DNA from: Levilactobacillus zymae
Lineage (GTDB): Bacteria; Bacillota; Bacilli; Lactobacillales; Lactobacillaceae
DNA length: 64,000 bases
Direction: 5' to 3'
NCBI RefSeq assembly: GCF_032190635.1
Contig: NZ_JAVLAS010000001.1
Location: 1,116,001-1,180,000, forward strand
Made by a program: the position numbers and the translations under genes. The notes beneath the pieces were generated by a model, which was not told where the DNA came from, searched no databases, and was given only the letters and a program-made list of their open reading frames with translations. Below, piece after piece: positions 27,616 through 36,924 of this stretch; within the stretch, counting starts at the first letter, position 1, and each line of letters opens with the position of its first letter.

Positions 27616-29036
27616 TGAATTTTGAAACCACCATTGGGCTGGAAGTCCACGTGGAGTTAAAGACGAACTCGAAAATCTTTAGTCCGTCACCCGTTGAATT
27701 TGGGGACGATCCCAACGCGAACACCAACGTCATCGACTGGGGGTACCCGGGGGTCCTGCCAACGACCAACAAGGGCGTGGTGGCCGATGGGATCATCGCC
27801 GCACTCGCCTTACACGCGACGGTCGAACAACACACCCACTTCGACCGGAAGAACTACTTCTACCCCGATAACCCTAAGGCTTACCAAATCACGCAAGCCG
27901 ACAAGCCCATCGGTCACGATGGCTGGGTCGAGATCGACATCGACGGCGTGAAGAAGAAAATCGGGATCGCCGAAATGCACATCGAAGAAGATGCCGGGAA
28001 GAACACCCACGAACGCGACCACTCCTACGTCGACTTGAACCGGCAGGGGACGCCGCTGATCGAAATCGTGTCCAAGCCCGACATCGCGTCGCCGGCCGAA
28101 GCCTACGCCTACCTGGAGGCCTTGCGGCAGCGGATCCAATTTACCGGGATCTCCGACGTGAAGATGGAAGAAGGGTCGATGCGGGTCGACGTCAACATTT
28201 CCGTGCGTCCCGTGGGCCAAGACAAGTTCGGGACCAAGACCGAGTTAAAGAACTTGAACTCCTTCAACTACGTCAAGCGCGGGTTGGAATACGAAGAAAA
28301 GCGTCAACAACAAGTCCTGATGTCCGGTGGTTCCGTGCGGCAGGAAACGCGGCGGTTTGACGAAAAGACCGGTGAAACGATCCTGATGCGGGTCAAGGAA
28401 GGCTCCGACGATTACCGTTACTTCCCAGAACCCGACTTGCCAGCCCTGAGCATTTCCGATGACTGGATCAAGCAACTCGATGAGGCCATGCCCGAAATGC
28501 CAACCGACCGGCGGCACCGTTACGTCACCGACCTGGGCTTGACGGACTACGACGCCATGGTCATCACGCAGACCAAGGAAATGTCCGACTTCTTCGACGC
28601 CATGGTCGACTTAAAAGCGGACCCCAAGATGGCGGCCAACTACCTGCAAGGGGACGTCAACGCTTACCTGAACGACAATCAAGTTGATTTGGCCAAGACT
28701 AAGTTGACGCCAGCCAACTTAGCGGGTATGATTAACCTCATTTCCGACGGCACCATTTCGACCAAGATGGCCAAGAAGGTCTTCAAGGCCGTGACCAACG
28801 GTGAAGAACCCAAGGCCTTCGTCGAAAAGCATGGGTTGGTTCAATTATCCGATCCAGCTAAGTTACAACCAATCATCGATGACATTTTGGACCAGAATCC
28901 GCAATCCATCGAAGACTTTAACAACGGGAAGAAGCGGGCCGTGGGTTACCTCGTGGGTCAAATCATGAAGCAAACGCACGGACAAGCCAACCCACAAGTC
29001 GTCAACAAGCTGTTGATGGCGGCTTTGAATCACTAG
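27615..29036 (+). CDS. gatB: Asp-tRNA(Asn)/Glu-tRNA(Gln) amidotransferase subunit B
   Basis: Kinase-type subunit (473 aa) that phosphorylates the mischarged aminoacyl-tRNA before amidation. N-terminus [20 protein letters not shown] is the family signature, followed by [18 protein letters not shown] and the C-terminal helical/YqeY tail. The start overlaps the gatA stop and has AGGAGG upstream. The 22-base gap to dgkB suggests co-transcription. Confidence 0.97.
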   Translation: MNFETTIGLEVHVELKTNSKIFSPSPVEFGDDPNANTNVIDWGYPGVLPTTNKGVVADGIIAALALHATVEQHTHFDRKNYFYPDNPKAYQITQADKPIGHDGWVEIDIDGVKKKIGIAEMHIEEDAGKNTHERDHSYVDLNRQGTPLIEIVSKPDIASPAEAYAYLEALRQRIQFTGISDVKMEEGSMRVDVNISVRPVGQDKFGTKTELKNLNSFNYVKRGLEYEEKRQQQVLMSGGSVRQETRRFDEKTGETILMRVKEGSDDYRYFPEPDLPALSISDDWIKQLDEAMPEMPTDRRHRYVTDLGLTDYDAMVITQTKEMSDFFDAMVDLKADPKMAANYLQGDVNAYLNDNQVDLAKTKLTPANLAGMINLISDGTISTKMAKKVFKAVTNGEEPKAFVEKHGLVQLSDPAKLQPIIDDILDQNPQSIEDFNNGKKRAVGYLVGQIMKQTHGQANPQVVNKLLMAALNH

Positions 29037-29058
29037 AGAAAACACGGAGGCACCAAAC

Positions 29059-30063
29059 ATGCGTAAACGGGCACGGGTCATTTATAACCCAACCTCAGGC
29101 CGCGAGGCGTTAAAGAAGGACTTAATCGACATCTTAGCGGTGTTCGAACAGGCGGGTTATGAAACCAGCGCCTACGCGACCACCCCGGCACCTAACTCGG
29201 CACAAGACGAGGCGACCCGGGCGGCCAAAGCGGGGTTTGAATTAATCGTGGCGGCGGGCGGCGACGGCACCATTAACCAAGTGGTTAACGGGATCGCCGG
29301 TCTCCCGCACCGGCCCAAGATGGCCATCATCCCGGCCGGCACCACCAACGATTACGCGCGGGCACTCCACATTCCGCGCGAAGATCCCTTAGCCGCGGCC
29401 AAGGTGGTTCTCAAGGATCAGACCATCCAGATGGACATCGGCCAGGCCGGTGAGCAGTACTTCATCAACATTGCGGGCGGGGGGTTACTCACCGAGTTGA
29501 CCTACGACGTACCGTCGAACTTGAAGTCGATCTTTGGCTACCTGGCGTACCTGGTCAAGGGCGCCGAGTTATTGCCACGGATTAAGCCGATCGAAATGGA
29601 TCTGACCTACGACGGCGGCCATTTTCGCGGGCAGGCCTCGATGTTCTTGCTGGCGTTGACCAACTCCATCGGCGGGTTCGAACAGATTGTGCCCGACGCG
29701 GCGCTAGATGACGGGAAGTTCACCATGATTATCGTCAAGACCGCCAGTCTGCCGGAGATTCTCCGGTTGATGGGCCTGGTCTTGAACGGTGGTCGGCACA
29801 TCAACGACCCGCACATCCTGTACGTCAAGACCAACAAGGTTACCGCCCGGCCGGTCAAGGACCGCATGATGATCAACCTGGACGGCGAATACGGGGGCGA
29901 CGCGCCGATGAAGTTTCGGAATTTGAAACAACACATCGAGATGTACGCCAACCTCGACGCCATCCCGGACCACGCGGTCACCAGCGAAACGGCCGAGATG
30001 TTAGCGGCCGAAGAGAAGTTCGTCAAGCAGGTCCAGGATCTGCCGGCGGACGCCGAAAAGTAG
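29059..30063 (+). CDS. dgkB: Diacylglycerol kinase, DgkB/DagK family
   Basis: Soluble lipid kinase (334 aa) that phosphorylates diacylglycerol released during lipoteichoic acid synthesis, recycling it to phosphatidic acid. The catalytic glycine motif is GGDGTINQVVNGI near residues 69-81, followed by IIPAGTTNDYARAL. The ATG follows ACGGAGG. It is last in the gat operon, which ends at the terminator 30088-30126. The gat-dgkB-rlmD order is common in lactobacilli. Confidence 0.94.
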   Translation: MRKRARVIYNPTSGREALKKDLIDILAVFEQAGYETSAYATTPAPNSAQDEATRAAKAGFELIVAAGGDGTINQVVNGIAGLPHRPKMAIIPAGTTNDYARALHIPREDPLAAAKVVLKDQTIQMDIGQAGEQYFINIAGGGLLTELTYDVPSNLKSIFGYLAYLVKGAELLPRIKPIEMDLTYDGGHFRGQASMFLLALTNSIGGFEQIVPDAALDDGKFTMIIVKTASLPEILRLMGLVLNGGRHINDPHILYVKTNKVTARPVKDRMMINLDGEYGGDAPMKFRNLKQHIEMYANLDAIPDHAVTSETAEMLAAEEKFVKQVQDLPADAEK

Positions 30064-30087
30064 TTTGTAAAGTTAAAAAGTTTACGG

Positions 30088-30126
30088 GAAAGGGATTTTG
30101 CGTGATAATAGGGCAAAGTCCCTTTT
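30088..30126 (+). terminator. Terminator after dgkB
   Basis: GAAAGGGATTTTGC pairs with GCAAAGTCCCTTTTC, ending in T residues, 32 bases before rlmD. Confidence 0.75.
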
Positions 30127-30157
30127 CTAACGTCTAATCAATTTATGAGGTAATTTA

Positions 30158-31528
30158 ATGAAAATCAAAGCACCAGTAACCAAGAACGAACGACTCGACG
30201 TGACCATCGCCGACCTGACTTATCAGGGGATGGGGGTCGCCAAGGTCGACGACTTCTCCTTATTTGTCGAAAACGCCTTACCGGGCGAACAGGTGACGAT
30301 TCAGGTCACCAAGGTTCAAAAGCACTACGGGTTCGCCCGCGTGGTGGCTTGGCAGACCAAGTCGCCCGATCGGGTCGAAGACGTCGACAAGACCTACCGG
30401 CAGACCGGGATTGCGCCGTTACAACATCTGGCGTACCCGGCCCAACTGAAGTTCAAGCAACACCAGATCGCTGAACTCTTCAACAAGGCCCACATTGACG
30501 TGACCGTGGCGCCGACGCTGGGGATGACGCACCCGACCCAGTACCGCAACAAGGCCCAAGTGCCCGTACGGATGGTGAAGGGCCAACTGGAAACCGGCTT
30601 TTACCGCCAACACAGTCACGAGCTGATTCCGCTGACCGATTTCTACATCCAGGACCCCGAAATCGACAAGGCCATCGTTAAGGTCCGTGACCTCTTACGC
30701 CAATTCGAGATTCCGGCTTACGACGAAATCAACGACAAGGGTGTCATTCGTAACGTGATGGTGCGCCGGGGCGACTACAGCCACGAGATGATGATCGTGC
30801 TGATCAGTCGCCAACAGAAGCTGCCGAGTCAGGCCCAACTGGTGGAACAGATCCACGCGGCTTTACCGGAAGTGACTAGCATCATTTTAAACGTCAATGC
30901 TAAGCGGACCAATGTCATCATGGGCAACGTCACGCGCGTGCTGTACGGCAAGCCAACCATCGAAGATACTTTGATGGGCTTGACGTTTGCCATCTCGTCG
31001 CGGTCGTTCTACCAGGTCAACCCGCAACAGACCGAAAAGCTCTACCAGATGGCCATCGATAAGGCCGGCCTGACGGGTAACGAAACGGTCATCGATGCGT
31101 ACTGTGGGATTGGGACCATCTCACTGGCCTTGGCTAAGCACGCTAAGCAGGTTTACGGGGTGGAAATTGTTCCGGAAGCCATCGAAGACGCGAAGATCAA
31201 CGCGCAGAAGAACCACCTGACCAACGTGGAATTCGCCGTCAACAAGGCCGAAGATCAGATGGCCCAGTGGCAAGAAGCCGGTGTCAAGCCGGACGTGATC
31301 GTGGTCGATCCACCACGCAAGGGTCTGGCGCCCAGCCTGATCGACAGTGCGGCACAGATGGGCCCCAAGAAGGTCGTCTACGTCAGCTGCAACCCGGCCA
31401 CGTTGGTGCGTGACGTTGCGCACTTCCAGGAACTGGGTTACGCCATCGACGGCGACATCCAGCCGGTCGACCAGTTCCCGCAAACGCCGCACGTGGAAAG
31501 TGTCACGGTGCTGAAACGTGTTGACTAG
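30158..31528 (+). CDS. rlmD: 23S rRNA (uracil-5-)-methyltransferase, RlmD/RumA family
   Basis: SAM-dependent RNA m5U methyltransferase of 456 aa. An N-terminal TRAM domain (residues 7-65, DVTIADLTYQGMGVAKVDD) is followed by the methyltransferase core. SAM motif DAYCGIGTISLALAKHAKQV lies near 311-330; VVDPPRKGL and the catalytic Cys in YVSCNPATLVRDV come later. The four-Cys iron-sulfur cluster of proteobacterial RlmD is not present, which is usual for Firmicutes relatives (RlmCD type), so the exact target uridine(s) may be U747 and U1939. ATG preceded by TGAGGT. Confidence 0.9.
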   Translation: MKIKAPVTKNERLDVTIADLTYQGMGVAKVDDFSLFVENALPGEQVTIQVTKVQKHYGFARVVAWQTKSPDRVEDVDKTYRQTGIAPLQHLAYPAQLKFKQHQIAELFNKAHIDVTVAPTLGMTHPTQYRNKAQVPVRMVKGQLETGFYRQHSHELIPLTDFYIQDPEIDKAIVKVRDLLRQFEIPAYDEINDKGVIRNVMVRRGDYSHEMMIVLISRQQKLPSQAQLVEQIHAALPEVTSIILNVNAKRTNVIMGNVTRVLYGKPTIEDTLMGLTFAISSRSFYQVNPQQTEKLYQMAIDKAGLTGNETVIDAYCGIGTISLALAKHAKQVYGVEIVPEAIEDAKINAQKNHLTNVEFAVNKAEDQMAQWQEAGVKPDVIVVDPPRKGLAPSLIDSAAQMGPKKVVYVSCNPATLVRDVAHFQELGYAIDGDIQPVDQFPQTPHVESVTVLKRVD

Positions 31529-31561
31529 TTAAATCTGAGTACTGCTCTTAGATATTTACAG

Positions 31562-31616
31562 GTACTTGAAAGTGTACTTTTTCCTTTATAATGGAAAAGG
31601 TACACTTTTTAAGTAC
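31562..31616 (+). terminator. Terminator after rlmD
   Basis: A long hairpin: AAGTGTACTTTTTCC pairs with GGAAAAGGTACACTT around TTTATAAT, with an outer TACTT/AAGTA pairing and a T-run. Confidence 0.8.
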
Positions 31617-31766
31617 TTATTGGGAAAACATGATTTGCTCGTGTTGGGCTGTTATGCATTGGATAACGGTCTGATAAGAGAACTTAAATAATAGATTTTG
31701 ATGATATTACGCTATGGAAAATGGCAGGTCCACAGATGGTTTTTGCTACGGAAAGAGTGAGAATTT

Positions 31767-32135
31767 ATGAAGGTGATTCAGTACAACTTAACTGGAGAAG
31801 TTATTAAACGGTATTCGAGTGATTTCAATCAGTTTGAGGATTACCCAGTGGGCGAAAAAGTGAGAATTACGACAACAAGTGGTCAAAAATATGTTGGATT
31901 TTGGCAAACGTTTTTCACTACATATTTTCCCGAGCAAATTCAGATTTTTCGATATAACTTAGATGAAAAAAGCTCTAAACTAATGGGATTCGATGACACA
32001 TTGATATTTATTCCCGTAAGAGATATTGCTAAAATTGAAGCAATTTTATACAGTAGCCCAAGGTGGGGAGGACGGCCGACAAATGAATTTCCTTTTTCCC
32101 AACCTATCAAAAATGATTTACCAAAAAGTCATTAG
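31767..32135 (+). CDS. Hypothetical protein (122 aa), AT-rich
   Basis: Unrecognised. It starts MKVIQYNLTGEVIKRYSSDF and has alternating short beta-like stretches (VRITTTSGQKYVGFWQ, LIFIPVRDIAKIEAIL), suggesting a small beta-barrel fold, but no family can be named. No signal peptide. The ATG follows GAAAGAG. Its base composition is clearly more AT-rich than the surrounding housekeeping genes, and decayed fragments follow it, so it may be part of an acquired island remnant. Confidence 0.6.
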   Translation: MKVIQYNLTGEVIKRYSSDFNQFEDYPVGEKVRITTTSGQKYVGFWQTFFTTYFPEQIQIFRYNLDEKSSKLMGFDDTLIFIPVRDIAKIEAILYSSPRWGGRPTNEFPFSQPIKNDLPKSH

Positions 32136-32141
32136 GATTTG

Positions 32142-32453
32142 GTGGATCAGGGGTATCAAGGCCAGAAATTGATTAACGAATTTAAGGTAAGGAAAAAAGA
32201 AATTCCAGCCGCAGTGGACAGGTTAGTCACGCAAGCAGCGCAGCCCCCGACCCTAACTAAAGCGGAGGCAGCAAAACAAATTGGCCTATAAAGTTCGGCT
32301 TGATAAACGAGGCGTTTTGAGCGACTTCTCGGTATGTGCAAGTGACCGATCGACTAGCGGATACCATCGATGATGGCGGGAGTATCGTCGTTATCTTTTT
32401 GGCCGGGTCACATGAAAACTTTTATGAAGAACTAAAACGGATATTGATATGAT
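32142..32453 (+). pseudogene. Decayed coding fragments of unknown origin
   Basis: Two stretches read like real protein but are broken. From 32142 a 49-codon frame (GTG start, no ribosome site) ends RLVTQAAQPPTLTKAEAAKQ.. at 32291. A second piece reads KVRLDKRGVLSDF near 32293 and then, after an apparent frameshift near 32330, VQVTDRLADTIDDGGSIVV and FLAGSHENFYEELKRILI to a stop at 32453. No intact gene spans 32136-32500. I cannot assign a family. Confidence 0.4.
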
Positions 32454-32501
32454 AGCTTTTGGGATGCTTTACGGGCACAAAACCACCGTCATTTCCAAAC
32501 T

Positions 32502-32536
32502 AAAAGCAGCTTTCTCGAGTAGGAGAAGGCTGCTTT
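32502..32536. terminator. Bidirectional terminator
   Basis: AAAAGCAGCTTTCTC pairs with GAGAAGGCTGCTTTT. It ends the minus-strand oxidoreductase gene and any plus-strand transcript from the decayed region. Confidence 0.8.
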
Positions 32537-32545
32537 TGCGGTTCA

Positions 32546-33592
32546 TTACCGTTCGTCCATGCCACGGTAGTACGACTGGTTAAAGGTATCACGGGTTAGG
32601 TTATGGTCGTGTAGTGCTAGATCCGCGGTGGCGACCCAGTTCGGGTTACGTAAGAGTGCGCGCCCCTCTAAAATCAGGTCCGCTTGATGATTTTGCAGAA
32701 TATACTCGCACAGTCCCGGATTATCCAATAGGCCGACCGTGGAAACGGGGATGTCGACGGCGTGCTTGAGTTTGGTGGCAAATTTAGTTTGGTAGCCGTC
32801 GTGAACCGGGAAGTTGGGTTTTAGTGGGAATAATCCCCCGGTCGATACGTCGAGCAAGTCGACCCCATCGGCTTCCAGCCACTGGGCCACCCGCTGCCAC
32901 TCGGAAAGTGAGTTTTGTTGGGTGCTGGGTTGGTAGTCGGTGAGGGATAGCCGTGTCCACAGCGAGCCGGAAAACTCGTCGCGAATTGCGGTAGCGATTT
33001 CGTGCAGGAGCCGATACCGGTCGCGTAAGGAGCCGCCATAGGGATCGTGCCGTTGGTTGACCACTGGTGAGAGAAATTGATCGATGAGGTAACCATGAGC
33101 GCCGTGAATGTCGATGACGTCCACCCCCGCTGCAGTCGCACGCTTGGCGGCCGCCCGGAAGTCCGCGACAATGTCGTGAATTTTTGGGATCGTTAGGGTG
33201 TGAGGTTGCCGATAATCGGGGCTATAGCGTTGGTCACTGGGCGCCACCGGAGTCACCGCGTCGACGGCTTTTCGTCCGGCGTGGTTCAGTTGAACGCCGA
33301 CCTTGGCGCCGAGTTGGTGTAGGTTGGTGACTAGGTCACGTAGTTTAACGGCCTGAGCATCATTCCAGAGACCGAGATCGTTCTTGGTGATTCGACCGTC
33401 AGGGGTTACCGCGGTGGCTTCCAGGATGATGAGGCCCACTTGACCCATGGCGCGGGTCAGGTAGTGAGCAAAGTGGACGGGGGTCAGAACGCCGTCTTCT
33501 TGGGTCACGGCGTATAGGCACATGGGCGACATGACCACTCGATTTTTAAGTGATAGTTTGGCAAGGTGCGCGGGTTCCAGTAATTTTGACAT
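32546..33592 (-). CDS. namA: Old yellow enzyme family NAD(P)H:flavin oxidoreductase (YqjM/NamA-like)
   Basis: FMN-dependent ene-reductase, 348 aa, reducing activated C=C bonds and nitro compounds; physiological role thought to be detoxification. Residues typical of the YqjM class are present: Cys25 and Tyr27 in SPMCLYAV, His163 and His166 in IHGAHGYL, and the FMN phosphate-binding ends STVGL and LEGRALLRNP. AAAGGA precedes the ATG. It stands alone, divergent from the PNPOx-family gene. Confidence 0.9.
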   Translation of the reverse strand: MSKLLEPAHLAKLSLKNRVVMSPMCLYAVTQEDGVLTPVHFAHYLTRAMGQVGLIILEATAVTPDGRITKNDLGLWNDAQAVKLRDLVTNLHQLGAKVGVQLNHAGRKAVDAVTPVAPSDQRYSPDYRQPHTLTIPKIHDIVADFRAAAKRATAAGVDVIDIHGAHGYLIDQFLSPVVNQRHDPYGGSLRDRYRLLHEIATAIRDEFSGSLWTRLSLTDYQPSTQQNSLSEWQRVAQWLEADGVDLLDVSTGGLFPLKPNFPVHDGYQTKFATKLKHAVDIPVSTVGLLDNPGLCEYILQNHQADLILEGRALLRNPNWVATADLALHDHNLTRDTFNQSYYRGMDER

Positions 33593-33741
33593 GGCAAGGG
33601 TCCTTTCTACAGGTGTTGCCTTTAGTGTATCACGTAAGGGCTATCATTTCGGAGACCGATCGACAAAATGAATTATCCGCCGTAGAATAAATGTGTTATC
33701 TAAAATTTAATTTTAACCAATCAATTAAGGAGTGAAGGATC

Positions 33742-34110
33742 ATGGATCAAAAGTTTTTAGATGTCATCAAGGATGAAACCCCGGCCACCATTGTGACCAT
33801 CAATGCGCAACCGGCGAGCGTGGTTAACACCTGGAGTCACTACATTAATGTGGTTAATGATCAGACGTTGTTGATTCCATCAGCGGGGATGCACTCTATT
33901 GAAAATGATTTTCAGACGGACAATCACGTGACCATCGCGATTGGTAGTCACAAGGTCGAAGGGACCCAAGGGCTGGGTTGTGGGTATCACATTCACGGAA
34001 CCGGGACTTTTGAAACCAACGGGGCTAACTTTGATCGGATGAAAGCGCAATTCGATTGGATCCGAGCCGTGTTGGTCGTCACCATTGACGATATTCAACA
34101 AAAAATTTAG
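33742..34110 (+). CDS. Pyridoxamine 5'-phosphate oxidase family (FMN-binding split barrel) protein
   Basis: A 122-aa split-barrel protein with the typical start (FLDVIKDETPATIVTINAQPASVVNTW) and the strand HVTIAIGSHKVEGTQGLGCGYHIHGTGTFE, cut here for length: VTIAIGSHKVEGTQGLG then a GTGTF turn. It probably binds FMN as a dimer; the substrate is unknown and it is too short to be PdxH. The ATG follows AAGGAGTGAAGG. It is the last gene before CRISPR array 1, with no terminator between. Confidence 0.8.
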   Translation: MDQKFLDVIKDETPATIVTINAQPASVVNTWSHYINVVNDQTLLIPSAGMHSIENDFQTDNHVTIAIGSHKVEGTQGLGCGYHIHGTGTFETNGANFDRMKAQFDWIRAVLVVTIDDIQQKI

Positions 34111-34222
34111 TAAGTGGTTTCCGTTGAACTGAAAACGGCGGATTAGTAAAATAAAATTGCAAGTTAATAAAAAATGGCCAACTTGGCATTTTAGAATGCT
34201 GATGTAGTGGGATTTGTTTAGT
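34111..34222 (+). promoter_or_regulatory. Leader of CRISPR array 1
   Basis: AT-rich sequence directly before the first repeat. Its last 30 bases (GAATGCTGATGTAGTGGGAT then TTGTTTAGT) match the leader end of array 2 with few changes, and both leaders also share ACTGAAAACG further upstream. Degenerate repeats at the other end confirm that this is the acquisition end. Confidence 0.8.
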
Positions 34223-36570
34223 GTGTTCCCCACAAGTGTGGGGGTGATTCTAGGATTCTTTCGATAGCTTCTAGACATTTAGAGTGTTCCCCACAAGTGT
34301 GGGGGTGATTCCTTTTAATTAATAACGGCGATTTGGATATTGTAGTGTTCCCCACAAGTGTGGGGGTGATTCCTGTTATTATCATAGCATTATACAGTAG
34401 AATAAGTGTTCCCCACAAGTGTGGGGGTGATTCTTTTACTAATAGCTGTATCAGATACTTTATCTAGTGTTCCCCACAAGTGTGGGGGTGATTCCAAGCA
34501 TTAATAAGTATGGTTTTAATGAGTATGGTGTTCCCCACAAGTGTGGGGGTGATTCTGACGCTATTAGTCAAGTATTGGGGGTTGAATAGTGTTCCCCACA
34601 AGTGTGGGGGTGATTCTAATACTAAAGAGGATTTAAAAGAATTACAAGAGTGTTCCCCACAAGTGTGGGGGTGATTCTATCCATAATTAGAAATCCGATT
34701 TTCTATTACCGTGTTCCCCACAAGTGTGGGGGTGATTCTAGGAGGTAGACAATTAAATAAGCACAAATTAAGTGTTCCCCACAAGTGTGGGGGTGATTCC
34801 GCAAGCCAACCCAGCCACTAGTACGTGACAACGTGTTCCCCACAAGTGTGGGGGTGATTCTTGTATGTGATTGGGACTCAACCTGTGATGTGAGTGTTCC
34901 CCACAAGTGTGGGGGTGATTCCCGCCGTCCCTGCACCTTGTGCATCAATTTCAAGTGTTCCCCACAAGTGTGGGGGTGATTCCGGTAACCATGTCATTCA
35001 ACAGTGACTCATTGCGTGTTCCCCACAAGTGTGGGGGTGATTCTAACAGTTAGGAAAATTGAAAACGGTGCAACGAGTGTTCCCCACAAGTGTGGGGGTG
35101 ATTCCATTGACGCCAGCCTCAACTAAAGAGCAGGTAGGTGTTCCCCACAAGTGTGGGGGTGATTCTGAATCGGATTGATACGAGGATAGGTCAACAATGT
35201 GTTCCCCACAAGTGTGGGGGTGATTCCGAGTACGCCGATGATAGTGGGTTAACTCTTAAGTGTTCCCCACAAGTGTGGGGGTGATTCCATGTTAGCTTCG
35301 ACTACGAGATTATCCAGCTTGTGTTCCCCACAAGTGTGGGGGTGATTCTACACACCTTGGGCAATAACCGATTCCTTTTCTGTGTTCCCCACAAGTGTGG
35401 GGGTGATTCTGTTTACAAACTAAAAGCGCACTAACCGTCCGTTAGTGTTCCCCACAAGTGTGGGGGTGATTCTAAACAGTATGAAATCTTACAAGGCTGG
35501 GCACGGTGTTCCCCACAAGTGTGGGGGTGATTCCAACATGCGTTTGTGGTCGTTGATGAGTCCTTGGTGTTCCCCACAAGTGTGGGGGTGATTCTATTAC
35601 CATGACGAACTCGAATGATGTGTATGCGTGTTCCCCACAAGTGTGGGGGTGATTCTGAGTTGAACCAGCAATTCTATCACGTCCTAGAGTGTTCCCCACA
35701 AGTGTGGGGGTGATTCTAGAACAAATATAGATTATCATCCCTTAATTGGGTGTTCCCCACAAGTGTGGGGGTGATTCCGTTATCGGCATCGCTCACCGTT
35801 GTATCAGTCTGTGTTCCCCACAAGTGTGGGGGTGATTCTGTGAACGGTACGATGGCCAAGCTTAATAGTGAGTGTTCCCCACAAGTGTGGGGGTGATTCC
35901 GTATAGAACTCGCATTTTGGGTTTGCGCAATAGTGTTCCCCACAAGTGTGGGGGTGATTCTTAGTGGCAGTGGTAATGCCAGCATACCGATGGGTGTTCC
36001 CCACAAGTGTGGGGGTGATTCCTTTATCTGTCGGTATTTGAACCTTGAATGGAAGTGTTCCCCACAAGTGTGGGGGTGATTCCTACCGCGTCCGCTAAAT
36101 GCTTGACATGGCTCGGTGTTCCCCACAAGTGTGGGGGTGATTCCGCTGTCAAAGGGGTCAAGAAGGCCCTTAAGCCGTGTTCCCCACAAGTGTGGGGGTG
36201 ATTCTAACGTAGTTGTAGCGATTGAATCGTATGCTAAGTGTTCCCCACAGGTGTGGGGGTGATTCCTCCACCAGCACCGCCGCCGATACTACGCCGCAGT
36301 GTTCCCCACAAGTGTGGGGGTGATTCCGGCTGCGTGAGGATTCCGCCCGTCTTCCGAACGTGCTCCCCACAAGTGTGGGGGTGATTCTGAAAACTTGATA
36401 CGGAATTGTGGTATTTACGGGTGTTCCCCACAAGCGTGGGGGTGATTCCGCGAGTGCGGCCACCAAAGCTAAGAAAAAATGGTGTTCCCCACAGGTGTGG
36501 GGTTGATTCTTTTCCTTGGTTTAACCGCTCACTGCACAAAAAGTATTCCCCACAAGTGTGGGGCAATTTC
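34223..36570 (+). CRISPR. CRISPR array 1, type I-E-like, 39 repeats and 38 spacers
   Basis: Repeats are 28 bases, starting GTGTTCCCCACAAG and ending TGTGGGGGTGATTC, with a partly palindromic CCCCACA..TGTGGGG core. The period is 61 (33-base spacers); one spacer (35410-35444) is 35 bases. Repeats are identical until the distal end, where those at 36238, 36360, 36421 and 36482 have substitutions and the last (36543-36570) is degenerate at both ends. Every spacer starts with C or T, so the repeat unit may be 29 bases with a PAM-derived last base. No cas gene is in the window. A terminator follows at 36588. Confidence 0.98.
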
Positions 36571-36587
36571 ATATTATGTTCTCTTTT

Positions 36588-36621
36588 AAAATGACTGTTC
36601 AATCTTGAATGGTCACTTTTT
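36588..36621 (+). terminator. Terminator downstream of CRISPR array 1
   Basis: AAATGACTGTTCA and TGAATGGTCACTTT form an imperfect stem followed by T residues, 17 bases past the last repeat. Confidence 0.65.
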
Positions 36622-36729
36622 ACTAAAAGTATTTGAGAAATCAAATTACAGTTCTGTGTCGCCGTTAAGCTAGCTTTAAGAAAGCGTAGTCAAAATAGTA
36701 TTTCATACGGATAACCGTTTTTACTAACT

Positions 36730-36808
36730 AGAGACCTGAACCTACACAGGGATTCATCTTATAGCCGGCTACCGCTAACCCAGAGATTAACGGGTCGCCT
36801 ATTTTTTT
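36730..36808 (+). ncRNA. Candidate small RNA or attenuator ending in a T-run
   Basis: Between the array 1 terminator and the S-layer-type gene, a folded stretch (CCTG..CAGG hairpin, then GGCTACCGCTAA pairing imperfectly with TTAACGGGTCGCC) ends in ATTTTTTTAT. It does not match any riboswitch I know. It may be a small RNA with its own terminator or an old terminator. Confidence 0.3.
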
Positions 36809-36866
36809 ATATGAAATCTTAAAGAGATTAAGGATTTGTCACAACCGGTTTTTCTCGAATTTTCTT

Positions 36867-36875
36867 TGCTATACT
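36867..36875 (+). promoter_or_regulatory. Extended -10 promoter of the S-layer-type gene
   Basis: TTGCTATACT is a TGn-TATACT extended -10 element about 50 bases before the start codon; the -35 is poor. Confidence 0.45.
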
Positions 36876-36924
36876 GACCTCGTTCGTTAGAACAAAGGCA
36901 TTTATATCAAGGAGGATTTTTAAT

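Noticed and set aside
34218..36644. Minus-strand reading frames rich in NHPHTCGEH, ESPPHLWGT and ITPTLVGNT
   Set aside because: They are translations of the CRISPR repeat in three frames, with spacers between; a well-known false gene type.
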